Assembly (NCBI RefSeq): GCF_024199845.1
Contig: NZ_JANADO010000001.1
Coordinates: 558,001-622,000 of the forward strand
Direction: 5' to 3'
Length of the DNA stretch: 64,000 nt
From: Bradyrhizobium sp. CCGB12
Lineage (GTDB): Bacteria > Pseudomonadota > Alphaproteobacteria > Rhizobiales > Xanthobacteraceae
Part shown: in pieces, positions 27,793-35,703 of the stretch
How the letters are laid out: each line of letters begins with the position of its first letter
Numbering within the stretch: the first letter of the stretch is position 1
Position numbers and translations under genes: made by a program
Notes under the pieces: model-generated
Seen by the model: the letters and a program-made list of their open reading frames with translations, nothing else
Told to the model about the DNA's origin: nothing
Database searches by the model: none

Positions 27793-28830
27793 TTAGGCGC
27801 CGTTGATCCGCTTCTCGAGCTGGGCGATCCGGTCCAGGATAGCGTCAAAGGTCGGCGGCGGATCGTCGAACATCATCGGCGCCATCTTGCGGTAGTCGGC
27901 ACGCAGATCTGCGACGCGATCGGGGTGGGGCGAAAGCCGAAGAGTACCGACGCGAGCGGTGTCATAGTTCGCCCAGGCCGCGCGGAAGAAGACCGACTTG
28001 TGGTCGGCGACCTGCTTCAGCAGATCGCCGTCCATCATTGCTTCCTTGCCCTCGTCCGTGTCCGCCAGCGTCGCAAGGTCGTAGTAGTGCCGCGAGAAGT
28101 ACGGTGGCGTCGGCGACTGCGGTTCGCGATGGTGCTCGGCATGAAGTGCCGTCGCCTTCTCCCAGAAGGTGCGCCGCAGCGCCAGGACGTCCACGGTGCA
28201 TGCGGGGTCGGCGAAGAGGTCGGGAAACTGCTGCGCGGCGTAGGATTTGATTTGCCGCTTTTCGGTGGGCCAGGGATCGCCACGCGCTCCGAACTCTAAC
28301 TTCACCCTGCGGCTCATGTACGCGAAGCCGGCGTAGTCACCGGCGGACAGGCTCGACGGGTACTCGAAGATCAAGTTCTGGGGATGGCCCGGCTCGATCG
28401 TTAGGCTCCATCCGGCCTGATCGGCCGGACCCAACTCGCCGGCGATGGCTGCGGTCAAGGTTGGCAACACTACGTCTGCAATGTGCTTCTCGACGTCTGC
28501 AACCAGATCTTCGATCAGCCGGTCGGCCTTCTTTCTTGAAGGGGCCTCTTCTGGATTTCGTGCGCCCTCATAACCGAGGTCGGCCCGATCGAACGACAGG
28601 TCAATGTCTTCCGAGAACCGGCGGATCGCGCCGTACGCTTTTGACAGCGACGTTCCGCCTTTGAAGACGAGATCGGGCGAGTCTTCGCTCTGGATGCCGA
28701 AGAGACGCTTCAGCGTCCAGCAGACCCAGAAGTCCTTTTCGATGATCGCGTTCGCTAGGCCGCGGGCCGCGCCCGCTTCGTTGAAAAGGGCGGCGCGGTC
28801 CGCAGCCGGCGTCTTGGCGATCGTGTCCAC
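27793..28830 (-). CDS. abiEii: AbiEii/AbiGii-family nucleotidyltransferase toxin
   Basis: The protein has 345 residues. The toxin's nucleotidyltransferase motif is intact: FKGGTSLSKAY (Gly58-Gly59) and SEDIDLSF (Asp75, Asp77). The family transfers nucleotides to tRNA or other RNA and stops growth, usually after phage infection. It starts 3 bp after the antitoxin gene, as expected for a type IV AbiE pair. Confidence 0.9.
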   Translation of the reverse strand: MDTIAKTPAADRAALFNEAGAARGLANAIIEKDFWVCWTLKRLFGIQSEDSPDLVFKGGTSLSKAYGAIRRFSEDIDLSFDRADLGYEGARNPEEAPSRKKADRLIEDLVADVEKHIADVVLPTLTAAIAGELGPADQAGWSLTIEPGHPQNLIFEYPSSLSAGDYAGFAYMSRRVKLEFGARGDPWPTEKRQIKSYAAQQFPDLFADPACTVDVLALRRTFWEKATALHAEHHREPQSPTPPYFSRHYYDLATLADTDEGKEAMMDGDLLKQVADHKSVFFRAAWANYDTARVGTLRLSPHPDRVADLRADYRKMAPMMFDDPPPTFDAILDRIAQLEKRINGA

Positions 28831-28833
28831 GGT

Positions 28834-29439
28834 TTAGGCGGCCGTCCGCTGAACGATCTGGTCAAGCGCGGGCCGCATCCAGGCGGGAGCCTGCTTGATG
28901 CCGCTCGCCAGCGCGCGCCGGTCGGAATCCTTCATGCGCGCGGCTGCGGCGGCAACCACGGCCGCAGTCGAGTCGGGGCCGAGATGGCGCAGCGCCTGGA
29001 CGACGTTGCCGGCCATGCTGCCCGGCGCGATCAGATGCTTGGGCGAGGCGTGGCGGATATCGACAGTCCGCTTGCCGAGCACGACCCGGCGCGACGGTCC
29101 GTCGGTCAGATATACGCTGCGTGCCGGCACCTGAGTGGACAATCCGAGGGCGTTGGCCGCCTGCGCTCCCGTCATCTGCAGGTGCGAGCCGGTCTCGCGC
29201 GCGAAGGCCTTGGCGATTGCATCCGGCGCTGGCGCCAGGTCGCCCAGCTGCGCGTGTACGCGCGGATAGTCGTAGAGACCATGGGCGAGACGGCGAATAC
29301 GCTTGTCCTTGCAGAGGCGCGACAAGGCTTGGTCCACGGCGGGACGACTGCCGAACCTGATGAAATCCGAGGGCGTGAAAACGCTGCCCGGACCCCGAGC
29401 TCGAACATACCGCAGGATTTTATCCGCAACCGAAATCAT
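28834..29439 (-). CDS. abiEi: AbiEi-like antitoxin (DUF6088 family)
   Basis: The protein has 201 residues from ATG 29439, which has GAGGAG a few bases upstream; the frame continues further 5' without a better start. It has an N-terminal winged helix (about 1-55: VADKILRYVRARGPGSVFTP, then ALSRLCKDKRIRRLAHGLYDYP) and a C-terminal domain that inhibits toxin action in related systems. AbiEi antitoxins repress their own promoter through inverted repeats. One lies just upstream at 29456-29483. Confidence 0.85.
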   Translation of the reverse strand: MISVADKILRYVRARGPGSVFTPSDFIRFGSRPAVDQALSRLCKDKRIRRLAHGLYDYPRVHAQLGDLAPAPDAIAKAFARETGSHLQMTGAQAANALGLSTQVPARSVYLTDGPSRRVVLGKRTVDIRHASPKHLIAPGSMAGNVVQALRHLGPDSTAAVVAAAAARMKDSDRRALASGIKQAPAWMRPALDQIVQRTAA

Positions 29440-29455
29440 TGAGATCGCTCCTCTC

Positions 29456-29483
29456 GTCAGAAAATAGGGTAAGTTTTTCTGAC
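29456..29483 (-). promoter_or_regulatory. Inverted-repeat operator of the abiE pair
   Basis: GTCAGAAAA and TTTTCTGAC form a perfect 9-bp inverted repeat with a 10-nt spacer, ending 16 bp before the antitoxin start codon. Its placement is right for autorepression by the winged-helix antitoxin. A further motif ACGTACG occurs twice upstream (about 29503 and 29543). Confidence 0.6.
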
Positions 29484-29602
29484 ATGCAAGGATTTCCGTA
29501 CACGTACGTATGCCAGCATTTTCAATCAGGTAAACAACATCTTCACGTACGCAAGGTTGCGATCGCAAGAAAGGGGGCCGGCCCCTCTTGACGAATGTCA
29601 AT

Positions 29603-29617
29603 GTAAGATTATCTTAC
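29603..29617 (+). promoter_or_regulatory. Palindromic operator before the ACP-like/XRE operon
   Basis: GTAAGATTATCTTAC is a perfect 15-bp palindrome 22 bp upstream of the first start codon of the operon at 29640. The second gene encodes an XRE repressor, so this is the natural candidate for its binding site. Confidence 0.6.
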
Positions 29618-29639
29618 CAAGGGTCAGATCGGAGAACCC

Positions 29640-29942
29640 ATGGAACCCAAAGAGCTTGTGAAAACCCTGATCGCGATCATCGACCAGATACAGAGCGACA
29701 GCGAGCTTGAATGTCCGCCGCTCACCGGCGCGACCAAGCCCGTCGGCGCCGTTCCGGAATTCGACAGCAAGGTGTGGCCGGTCGCGACCACGATCCTGGC
29801 CACGCAGATCGACGTCCCTATCCCCGATGACGTCAACATCTTCATCGACGAGACGACCAAGGAGCCGCGCTCGCTCGACGAGATCGCCGTCTTCGTGTGC
29901 GAGCTGCAGAAGAAGCAGGGCGAGAAGCAAGCCGCGGCATGA
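29640..29942 (+). CDS. Acyl-carrier-protein-like protein
   Basis: This 100-residue acidic helical protein is first in the operon. The order of features follows an ACP: a first helix (about 4-18), a loop, then PEFDSKV with Ser43 where ACPs carry the phosphopantetheine arm (usual motif DSL), helix II, the IDVPIPDDVNIF stretch (cf. FGIEIPDE in ACPs) and a last helix SLDEIAVFVCEL. Residue 44 is Lys rather than Leu, which is unusual. An AcpS-type transferase is encoded 4 kb downstream in the same cluster, which supports the reading. Its stop overlaps the XRE start (ATGA). The call is by eye and needs structural comparison. Confidence 0.6.
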   Translation: MEPKELVKTLIAIIDQIQSDSELECPPLTGATKPVGAVPEFDSKVWPVATTILATQIDVPIPDDVNIFIDETTKEPRSLDEIAVFVCELQKKQGEKQAAA

Positions 29943-30301
29943 CGGATCAGGAATCAGTCAAGCGCGGCCAGATCGCCGAACGTCTCAAGGAAGCCCGGCG
30001 GCTCGCCGGTCTTTCGCAGGGACATGTCGCCCGTATTCTGGGACTGCATCGGCCGTCGGTATCGGAGATGGAAGCGGGCAACCGCAGGGTCTCCGCCGAA
30101 GAGCTCGCGAAGCTGGCCTCCCTCTACGACGTGAGCGTGGCCTGGTTGCTCCGCGAAGTGCCCGATGCGGTCGCGGCCGAGGATCCCCGCCTCGAACTCG
30201 CCGCGCGCGAGCTTTCCAAGCTCAAGCCCGAGGACCTCCAGAGGCTGCTCAAGCTGCTGGCCGTGATGCGCGACGAAAAAAACGAGGGAAGCGACGGCTA
30301 A
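29939..30301 (+). CDS. XRE-family transcriptional regulator
   Basis: The 120-residue protein has a helix-turn-helix at about 10-65 (RLKEARRLAGLSQGHVARIL, then RPSVSEMEAGNRRVSAEELAKL) and a charged helical C-terminus (about 80-115). It is followed by an ImmA/IrrE protease in a TAATG overlap. In this standard pairing the protease cleaves the repressor to induce the operon. The palindrome at 29603 is its probable operator. Confidence 0.9.
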   Translation: MTDQESVKRGQIAERLKEARRLAGLSQGHVARILGLHRPSVSEMEAGNRRVSAEELAKLASLYDVSVAWLLREVPDAVAAEDPRLELAARELSKLKPEDLQRLLKLLAVMRDEKNEGSDG

Positions 30302-31185
30302 TGCAGATGCAGCGGACGGACAAACCGGCTTTCGACCGGATCTCACTGGCCTCGCGCGCGCTCAAGGCCGCGGTCGCGACGCGCACCAAAGCGGAAGCGC
30401 ACCAGTCGCAGCCGATCTGCGTCTACGGGATCTGCGAGAAGCTCGGCGTGAACGTCCGCTTCAACGCCATCAATATGGAAGGCATGTACCAACGCGGCGC
30501 CCAGCCGCGCATCCACCTGTCGGCGCGCCGGCCGCTTCCGCGACGCGCCTTCAATTGCGCGCACGAACTCGGTCATCACGTCTTCGGCCACGGCAGTTCG
30601 ATCGACGAGCTCCGCGAGGACGCGAAGGAGAACCCCTGGAACGACCCGAAGGAATTCCTCGCGGACACCTTCGCGGGCTTCCTGATGATGCCCACGATCG
30701 GTCTGCGGCGCGCGTTCCGCGCGCGCGGCTGGACGGCCGCGGCGGCGAGCCCGGAGCAGATGTTCGCGGTCGCGTGCGAGTTCGGCGTGGGTTACGAGAC
30801 GCTGCTCACGCACCTTTCGCTCGGCGTGAAGATCATTCCCTACGGACGCGCCAAGATCCTGAAGCGTACGGGACCGCGCGCGATCCGCGCTGGACTGCTC
30901 GGCAGGCTCGTTCCCGAGCCGCTGATCCTGGCGGACCGTCACCGCGTCTCGACCACGATCGACGCCGAGGTCGGTACTCTCGTGCTGATGCCGGGCGGCA
31001 CCGAAGCCGAGGGCTCCGCGCTCGTCCGTGAAGGCGACGTCGAAGCCGGCCGCGTCTTCCGCGCCGTGCGTCCCGGCATCGTGCGGGCGGCGGTCGGGGA
31101 TTGGGCGACGTTCGTCCGCGTCGCACCCAAGGAATACGTGGGGTTGGCTCAATTCAGGCACCTGGAGGAAGATCCCGATGAGTAG
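30301..31185 (+). CDS. ImmA/IrrE family metallopeptidase
   Basis: The protein has 294 residues from ATG 30301. The zinc motif CAHELGHHVFGHG gives His88, Glu89 and His92, with a downstream acidic helix KEFLADTFAGFLMMP near 119-133. The C-terminal half (from about 200, LADRHRVSTTIDAEVGTLVL) forms a separate domain that may sense the inducing signal. It is the induction partner of the XRE repressor. The next gene's start lies inside its last codons (8-bp overlap). Confidence 0.9.
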   Translation: MQMQRTDKPAFDRISLASRALKAAVATRTKAEAHQSQPICVYGICEKLGVNVRFNAINMEGMYQRGAQPRIHLSARRPLPRRAFNCAHELGHHVFGHGSSIDELREDAKENPWNDPKEFLADTFAGFLMMPTIGLRRAFRARGWTAAAASPEQMFAVACEFGVGYETLLTHLSLGVKIIPYGRAKILKRTGPRAIRAGLLGRLVPEPLILADRHRVSTTIDAEVGTLVLMPGGTEAEGSALVREGDVEAGRVFRAVRPGIVRAAVGDWATFVRVAPKEYVGLAQFRHLEEDPDE

Positions 31186-32023
31186 GTCGAATTCTCACGC
31201 CGACGAACCGACAGTCATAAGCGACACCAATCTGTCCCGGGGCTGGGCGCGACTGTTCCTCGCCATCTACGACGGTCGGCGGACGGAGATCTCGCCCCTG
31301 ACGCTGAGCCTGACTGGATTCGATGCGGACGGCGTCGTTCCCGAGATCGCCGACGTGCGCGACGCCCTCGATAGGACGCTCAAGCTGAAGAAGAAGATCT
31401 CCGTCGATACCGTGGCCTTCACGATCTTCCCCGAGCGGCTGTGGAAGATCGCACGGGGAGACCGGGAACGCCTGTTCGCCCTCTATTCTGGCGCGTTTCC
31501 GCGCTACGTCGCGATGAATCGCTCGGTCAACGGCAGGGGACTTTACTTCGAGCGCATGACGCATTTCAACGAGGCGACGCCTTCGAACGGCAATCAACTG
31601 GAATTCATTCTGTCGAACTGGAAGGAGGGTGTCCGCGACACCATGCTGCAGGTTTCGATCTTCGATCCGGCCCGCGATCACACGAGGCAGGCGCGACTGG
31701 TGTTTCCGTGTCTGCAGCACGTCTCATTTGTGCCTACGAACGAGGGTCTCGTCGCCAACGCCTTCTATGCCACCCAATACGTGTTTGATAAGGCCTACGG
31801 CAACTATCTCGGGCTCGCGCGGCTCGGCGCCTTCATGGCGCACGAGATGCAGCTTCCGCTCGTCAGGCTCAACGTGACCGTCGGCGTCGCCAAGCTCGAC
31901 GGCGTCAGGAAGAAGGACGCGTCCTTGGATTCGATGATCGCCACCTTGCGCACCGCCGTCGCGCCGTCGATCGTCCCGGGAATTGGCGAGCCGGTCGGGC
32001 TCGCAGGGGGAGTTTCGGTTTGA
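31178..32023 (+). CDS. Thymidylate-synthase-like protein
   Basis: The protein has 281 residues. The C-terminal two thirds follow the ThyA fold: catalytic-Cys motif FPCLQHVSF (Cys178), then a region aligned with the nucleotide-binding segment (QYVFDKAYGNYLGLARLGAF). The usual RSxDxxLGxPFN signature is replaced by ATQYVFDKAYGNYLGL, so the substrate is probably not plain dUMP to dTMP. Divergent ThyA homologues include phage enzymes that hydroxymethylate dUMP or dCMP. Its neighbour is a base-hypermodification-type protein. Whether it is a catalyst or a sensor is unresolved. Confidence 0.7.
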   Translation: MSRSNSHADEPTVISDTNLSRGWARLFLAIYDGRRTEISPLTLSLTGFDADGVVPEIADVRDALDRTLKLKKKISVDTVAFTIFPERLWKIARGDRERLFALYSGAFPRYVAMNRSVNGRGLYFERMTHFNEATPSNGNQLEFILSNWKEGVRDTMLQVSIFDPARDHTRQARLVFPCLQHVSFVPTNEGLVANAFYATQYVFDKAYGNYLGLARLGAFMAHEMQLPLVRLNVTVGVAKLDGVRKKDASLDSMIATLRTAVAPSIVPGIGEPVGLAGGVSV

Positions 32024-33141
32024 AGGAGTCTTCGCGTAACCGGTCGGCCAGGACGCGCGGCGCAAGGAGAAGGACGGAAGCGGGCGGGGTGTCGGACGAT
32101 CGGCGGCCCGCGTCTCCGACCGTCTTGAGCCATCTGGCGCCGGCGATGATATCGGAGGTCTACGAAAGCTATTGGCGTTTCGCGGCGGAGCGGCAGGCCG
32201 TCTTCTTCCGCAGGGCGCGTGCGGAAGCGCCGCCGTGGACGCGCGACGGAGTGATCGGGACCTACAAGTTCACCAACGCGTACCGCGCGTCCGATCGCGT
32301 CAGCCAGTATCTGATCAGGCGGGTGATATACCGCGAGGACCTGCCGAAGACCCACGCAGAGGTGTTCTTCAGGATACTGCTGTTCAAGCTGTTCAACAAG
32401 ATCGAGACCTGGGAGATGCTCGAGCGTGCGCTGGGACAGATTACCTTTGAGGACTACCGCTTCGAACGCTTCAACGCCGTGCTCGACCGCGCGAAAGCCG
32501 CAGGCAAGCAGATCTACTCGGCGGCCTACATAATGCCGCCGGGCGCGGCCGCCTACGGGCGTCCCGCCAAGCACCAGAACAACCTGTTGATGCTCGAGCG
32601 GATGATGGCTGATCGCCTTCCGGACCGTCTGGCGCAGGCCTACTCGATGCAGGACGGTTTCGAGAAGCTGCGTTCCTATCCGACGATCGGAGACTTCCTG
32701 GCCTACCAGTTCATCATCGACGTCAACTACAGCGAGATCACCGACTTCAGCGAGATGGAGTTCGTCGTTCCGGGACCGGGCGCGCGGGACGGCCTGCGCA
32801 AATGTTTCCGGGACCCCGGCGGACTGAACGAACCCGAACTGATCCGCCTGATGGCGGACATCCAGGAGCGGGAGTTCGACCGCTACGGTCTTGAGTTCGA
32901 AAGCCTGTGGGGGCGCCGTCTCCAGCTAATCGATTGTCAGAACCTGTTCTGCGAGGTCGACAAGTACGCCCGCGTGGTCCACCCGCACGTGTCGGGCAAA
33001 ACCGGGCGGACCCGCATCAAGCAGAAATTCCAGCCGACTTTGACGCCCATCAAACCGTTCTACCCGCCGAAATGGAAACTGAACCTGAAGATCGAATCGG
33101 GCGCGCCACCGTTCGGGCGACCCGCCGCGACAGGAGCATAG
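32020..33141 (+). CDS. Putative DNA base hypermodification/nucleotide kinase domain protein
   Basis: The protein has 373 residues from TTG 32020, which overlaps the previous stop and has GGGGGAG upstream; the first 42 residues are low-complexity, and an ATG at 32146 is possible. The body (ISEVYESYWRFAAERQAVF, then DGVIGTYKFTNAYRASDRVS) matches the helical 'HMUDK_hel'/nucleotide-kinase family. That family is tied to 5-hydroxymethyl-dU kinases and thymine-modifying enzymes in phages. No P-loop is seen, so this helical module may be a DNA-base glycosylase-like modifier rather than the kinase. It is coupled to a thymidylate-synthase-like gene. Confidence 0.65.
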   Translation: MKESSRNRSARTRGARRRTEAGGVSDDRRPASPTVLSHLAPAMISEVYESYWRFAAERQAVFFRRARAEAPPWTRDGVIGTYKFTNAYRASDRVSQYLIRRVIYREDLPKTHAEVFFRILLFKLFNKIETWEMLERALGQITFEDYRFERFNAVLDRAKAAGKQIYSAAYIMPPGAAAYGRPAKHQNNLLMLERMMADRLPDRLAQAYSMQDGFEKLRSYPTIGDFLAYQFIIDVNYSEITDFSEMEFVVPGPGARDGLRKCFRDPGGLNEPELIRLMADIQEREFDRYGLEFESLWGRRLQLIDCQNLFCEVDKYARVVHPHVSGKTGRTRIKQKFQPTLTPIKPFYPPKWKLNLKIESGAPPFGRPAATGA

Positions 33142-33142
33142 G

Positions 33143-34039
33143 ATGGACTTCAAGACCTACCAGCGGGAGGCTCTGGGCACCGATCGCGTGCCGGCCAAGG
33201 GACCGGACGACATGACGTCGCTGATCGTGCCGATGCTAGGTCTCGCCGGAGAGACGGGCCAGTTGCTGAGCGAATACAAGAAGCACTTACGGGACGGCGA
33301 GGCGCATCGACTCTTCAAGGAGCGTGTATCCGAGGAGCTCGGCGATCTGATGTGGTACGTCGCGAACGTCGCCAGCAAGTTCGGTCTCGACCTCGACGAA
33401 GTCGCTGCCGCCAACCTTCACAAGACGCGCGGTCGCTTCCTTTCCGGCGGCGCGACGTCGGACAGCTTCGACGCCGATCTTCCCGACAACGAACGCCTGC
33501 CGCGCAGGTTCGAGGTCGAATTGGTCGACTGCGACGTGGGCGTCCGCCGGCGGGTGCGCGTCGTCATCGACGGCGAGCCGTTCGGAAGTGAGCTCACGGA
33601 CAACGCCTACGATCCCGACGGCTATCGCTTTCACGACGTCTTCCATTTCGCCTACGCCGCGGTTCTCGGCTGGTCGCCGGTCACGCGGTCGCTGATCCGG
33701 CGGAAGCGGAAGAGCAGACCGCTGCTCGACGAAGTGGAGGACGGCGGTCGCGCGGCAGTGATCGAGGAGGGCATTGCCGCCCTCGTGTTCGACTACGCCC
33801 GCCGGCATCGGATGCTCGACGGGGTGGGGCGCCTGGACTTTCAACTTCTACGCACGATCAAGGACATGACGTCGCACCTGGAGGTGAAGCTGCGCAAGAC
33901 GGGCGAGTGGGAACAGGCAATCCTTCAGGGCTTCGAGGTCTGGCGCGCGGTGCATGCCGCCGGCGGCGGCCGCATCTCCGTCGACCTCGACGCGCACCGC
34001 CTGGACTATCTGGGTCCCTCGCGCGAGAGCGCGGACTGA
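33143..34039 (+). CDS. MazG-like nucleotide pyrophosphohydrolase with extra C-terminal domain
   Basis: The protein has 298 residues. Residues 1-105 form a MazG fold with the metal-binding pattern GLAGETGQLLSEYKK and ERVSEELGDLMWYV. The second part (from about 115) includes FHDVFHFAYAAVLGWSPVTR and EEGIAALVFDYARR. This may be a divergent second all-alpha domain and is typical of longer 'NTP pyrophosphohydrolase family' proteins. MazG enzymes hydrolyse (d)NTPs to monophosphates. Here it could supply or remove the nucleotide used by the preceding genes. It starts 1 bp after the previous stop. Its end overlaps the convergent acpS gene by 34 bp. Confidence 0.8.
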   Translation: MDFKTYQREALGTDRVPAKGPDDMTSLIVPMLGLAGETGQLLSEYKKHLRDGEAHRLFKERVSEELGDLMWYVANVASKFGLDLDEVAAANLHKTRGRFLSGGATSDSFDADLPDNERLPRRFEVELVDCDVGVRRRVRVVIDGEPFGSELTDNAYDPDGYRFHDVFHFAYAAVLGWSPVTRSLIRRKRKSRPLLDEVEDGGRAAVIEEGIAALVFDYARRHRMLDGVGRLDFQLLRTIKDMTSHLEVKLRKTGEWEQAILQGFEVWRAVHAAGGGRISVDLDAHRLDYLGPSRESAD

Positions 34040-34431
34040 ACCGGAACGCCGAGCGCGATCGCGCTGGCGATGGCCATGCCGCCGGCGTGACTGATGCTCA
34101 GTTTCCAGTCGACGACGCCCATCGCGGCGGCGGCCAGCGCCGCACCCCCGCTCAGGACCACTTCGGGAGGACGTCCCGCATTCCGGCGCACCACGACGTT
34201 CTTGAAGGAGATGCCGGCGCCATATCCGGTGCCGAGCGCCTTAAGCACCGCCTCCTTGGCGGCGAACCTGCCGGCGAGACGCTCGACCCGGTCCGATTCT
34301 TCGCCGATCTCCGCGATCTCCTCGGCATTGAAGCAGCGGGAGACGAGAGGATCCCGCGGATCTTCGATCCAGCGACGGATCGCTTCGACGTCCACGAGAT
34401 CGACCCCATGTCCCAGCACCACCATGTGCAT
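34006..34431 (-). CDS. Holo-ACP synthase-type phosphopantetheinyl transferase
   Basis: The protein has 141 residues from ATG 34431 (ATG 34425 is also possible). Both AcpS motifs are intact: GHGVDLVDVEAI near the N-terminus (metal Asp) and RFAAKEAVLKALGTG near 66-80, then a final HAGG segment. AcpS transfers 4'-phosphopantetheine from CoA to a carrier-protein serine. It is an accessory copy, convergent with the MazG gene. The obvious local substrate is the ACP-like protein at 29640. The 3' ends of the two genes overlap, which indicates tight packing. Confidence 0.88.
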   Translation of the reverse strand: MHMVVLGHGVDLVDVEAIRRWIEDPRDPLVSRCFNAEEIAEIGEESDRVERLAGRFAAKEAVLKALGTGYGAGISFKNVVVRRNAGRPPEVVLSGGAALAAAAMGVVDWKLSISHAGGMAIASAIALGVPVQSALSREGPR

Positions 34432-34512
34432 GATTCTATCGAGGTCCGGCGTCTCGGACAATCCCGGGTTGTGTGATAATCGTCGTCCTGGGCCAGCAGG
34501 CGGAGGGCGATC

Positions 34513-35247
34513 ATGGATGGATATTTCTGGAGCGGCGAGACATTGGGCGAGCGGCTGCCGGATCTGATCGAGCCGTTCTCCGCCGAAAGGATCGACTGCG
34601 CCGCGTACACCCTGGCCGTCGGGCCGGAGGTGTACGTGTCGCCCAGCGATCAGTCGGTCGATCCCGCGCAGGTGACGGTCCGCAGGCTTTCCGAGGAAGA
34701 GGCATTCACCATCCCGCCGGGACAATTCGCGTTTCTTCTCTCCGAGGAGGTCGTTTCGGTGCCAGCGGACGCGATCGCGTTCATCTCAATCCGCGCCAGG
34801 ATCAAGTTCAGGGGGCTGGTCAACGTATCGGGCTTCCACGTCGATCCTGGCTATCGCGGCCAGTTGACCTTCGCCGTGTTCAACGCCGGGCCGGTGCCGA
34901 TCCATCTGAGGCGGGGGCAGCCCATCTTCCTGATCTGGTTCGCGCGCCTCGACCGCGAGACGAAGCTCAAGAAGGACGGACCGGTCCACAGGGGCATCGA
35001 CATCGACGTCGTCACCTCGGTCGCGGGCGAGCTGCAATCGTTCGCGGGCCTGTCCAAGAAGATCAAGGATCAGGAGAAATCGCTGAGCGACCGGATCCAC
35101 GCGATCGAGCGCGAGCAGAACTATTACCGCGGAATCGCCGCTCTCGTACTGGCGGTCGTCGTCGCGTTGAGCGTGAGCTGGCTCAAGGATTCGCTGGCGA
35201 CGAAATCTCAGCAACCGACCGTTCAAACTCAAGAACGGCCGAAGTGA
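34513..35247 (+). CDS. dCTP deaminase/dUTPase-fold protein with C-terminal membrane anchor
   Basis: The protein has 244 residues from ATG 34513, which has GGAGGG upstream. Residues 20-165 form the trimeric dUTPase/DCD fold (ISIRARIKFRGLVNVSGF, then HVDPGYRGQLTFAVFNAGPV). The catalytic Glu of DCD (LEFYN in E. coli) is Ala here (TFAVFN), so deamination is doubtful, while the Asp of HVDPGYRG is kept. A coiled coil (about 180-203) leads to one membrane helix (206-224). A membrane-bound nucleotide-sensing or hydrolysing role is inferred. dCTP deaminases are known anti-phage enzymes. It is divergent from acpS. Confidence 0.75.
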   Translation: MDGYFWSGETLGERLPDLIEPFSAERIDCAAYTLAVGPEVYVSPSDQSVDPAQVTVRRLSEEEAFTIPPGQFAFLLSEEVVSVPADAIAFISIRARIKFRGLVNVSGFHVDPGYRGQLTFAVFNAGPVPIHLRRGQPIFLIWFARLDRETKLKKDGPVHRGIDIDVVTSVAGELQSFAGLSKKIKDQEKSLSDRIHAIEREQNYYRGIAALVLAVVVALSVSWLKDSLATKSQQPTVQTQERPK

Positions 35248-35379
35248 CCGATCTTGCAGCGATCCGGAGATTTTCGTTGAACAACACGACGGAGTCCGGC
35301 CCTCGCGCCGCGGCTATGTCATTGAACATGAACGCGCCGCGGGTCCGGGGGATGCGGCGCATCGCAGGAGGAGGCATCC

Positions 35380-35635
35380 ATAAGCGAACGACGTCCGGAC
35401 GGGCATCGGGGGTCCGAGTGGATTCCGGAAGGCGGCGTCTCGCCGACATCGGGCTGGGTTGAATTGGTGCATGCGGCCAAGAATATACCGGACGGAAAGA
35501 CGCCGGAGGGATTTCGGTATCAAGGTCGACGATCGTTGCCTTAGACTGAATCCGGATACGCTCGGCCCGCCAAGCCCATCGGAGGCGGTGGCAGAACTAC
35601 TTATCCTGACGCAACAGTGGTTCGGAACTGCCTAA
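35380..35635 (+). pseudogene. Possible frameshifted small gene
   Basis: Two consecutive plus-strand frames look coding. One reads SERRPDGHRGSEWIPEGG through VELVHAAKNIPDGKTPEG from about 35380 to 35543. The other reads DFGIKVDDRCLRLNPDTL through LLILTQQWFGTA and stops at 35633-35635. Joining them near 35515 gives about 85 residues. The first frame has AGGAGGAGG upstream but ATA where a start is expected. A degraded or frameshifted gene fits best. No family is recognised. Confidence 0.35.
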
Positions 35636-35703
35636 CCCGTCTTGTCAGCGTTGGGACCGGTCAGCCGTGTGGCCTCCTGTTCAGTCAATTCGACGGGCGA
35701 CCA

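Noticed and set aside
29707..30300. Upstream extension of the second ImmA/IrrE frame
   Set aside because: The frame is open but overlaps the ACP-like and XRE genes in another phase and is Arg/Ser/Pro-rich. ATG 30301 in a TAATG overlap is the better start.
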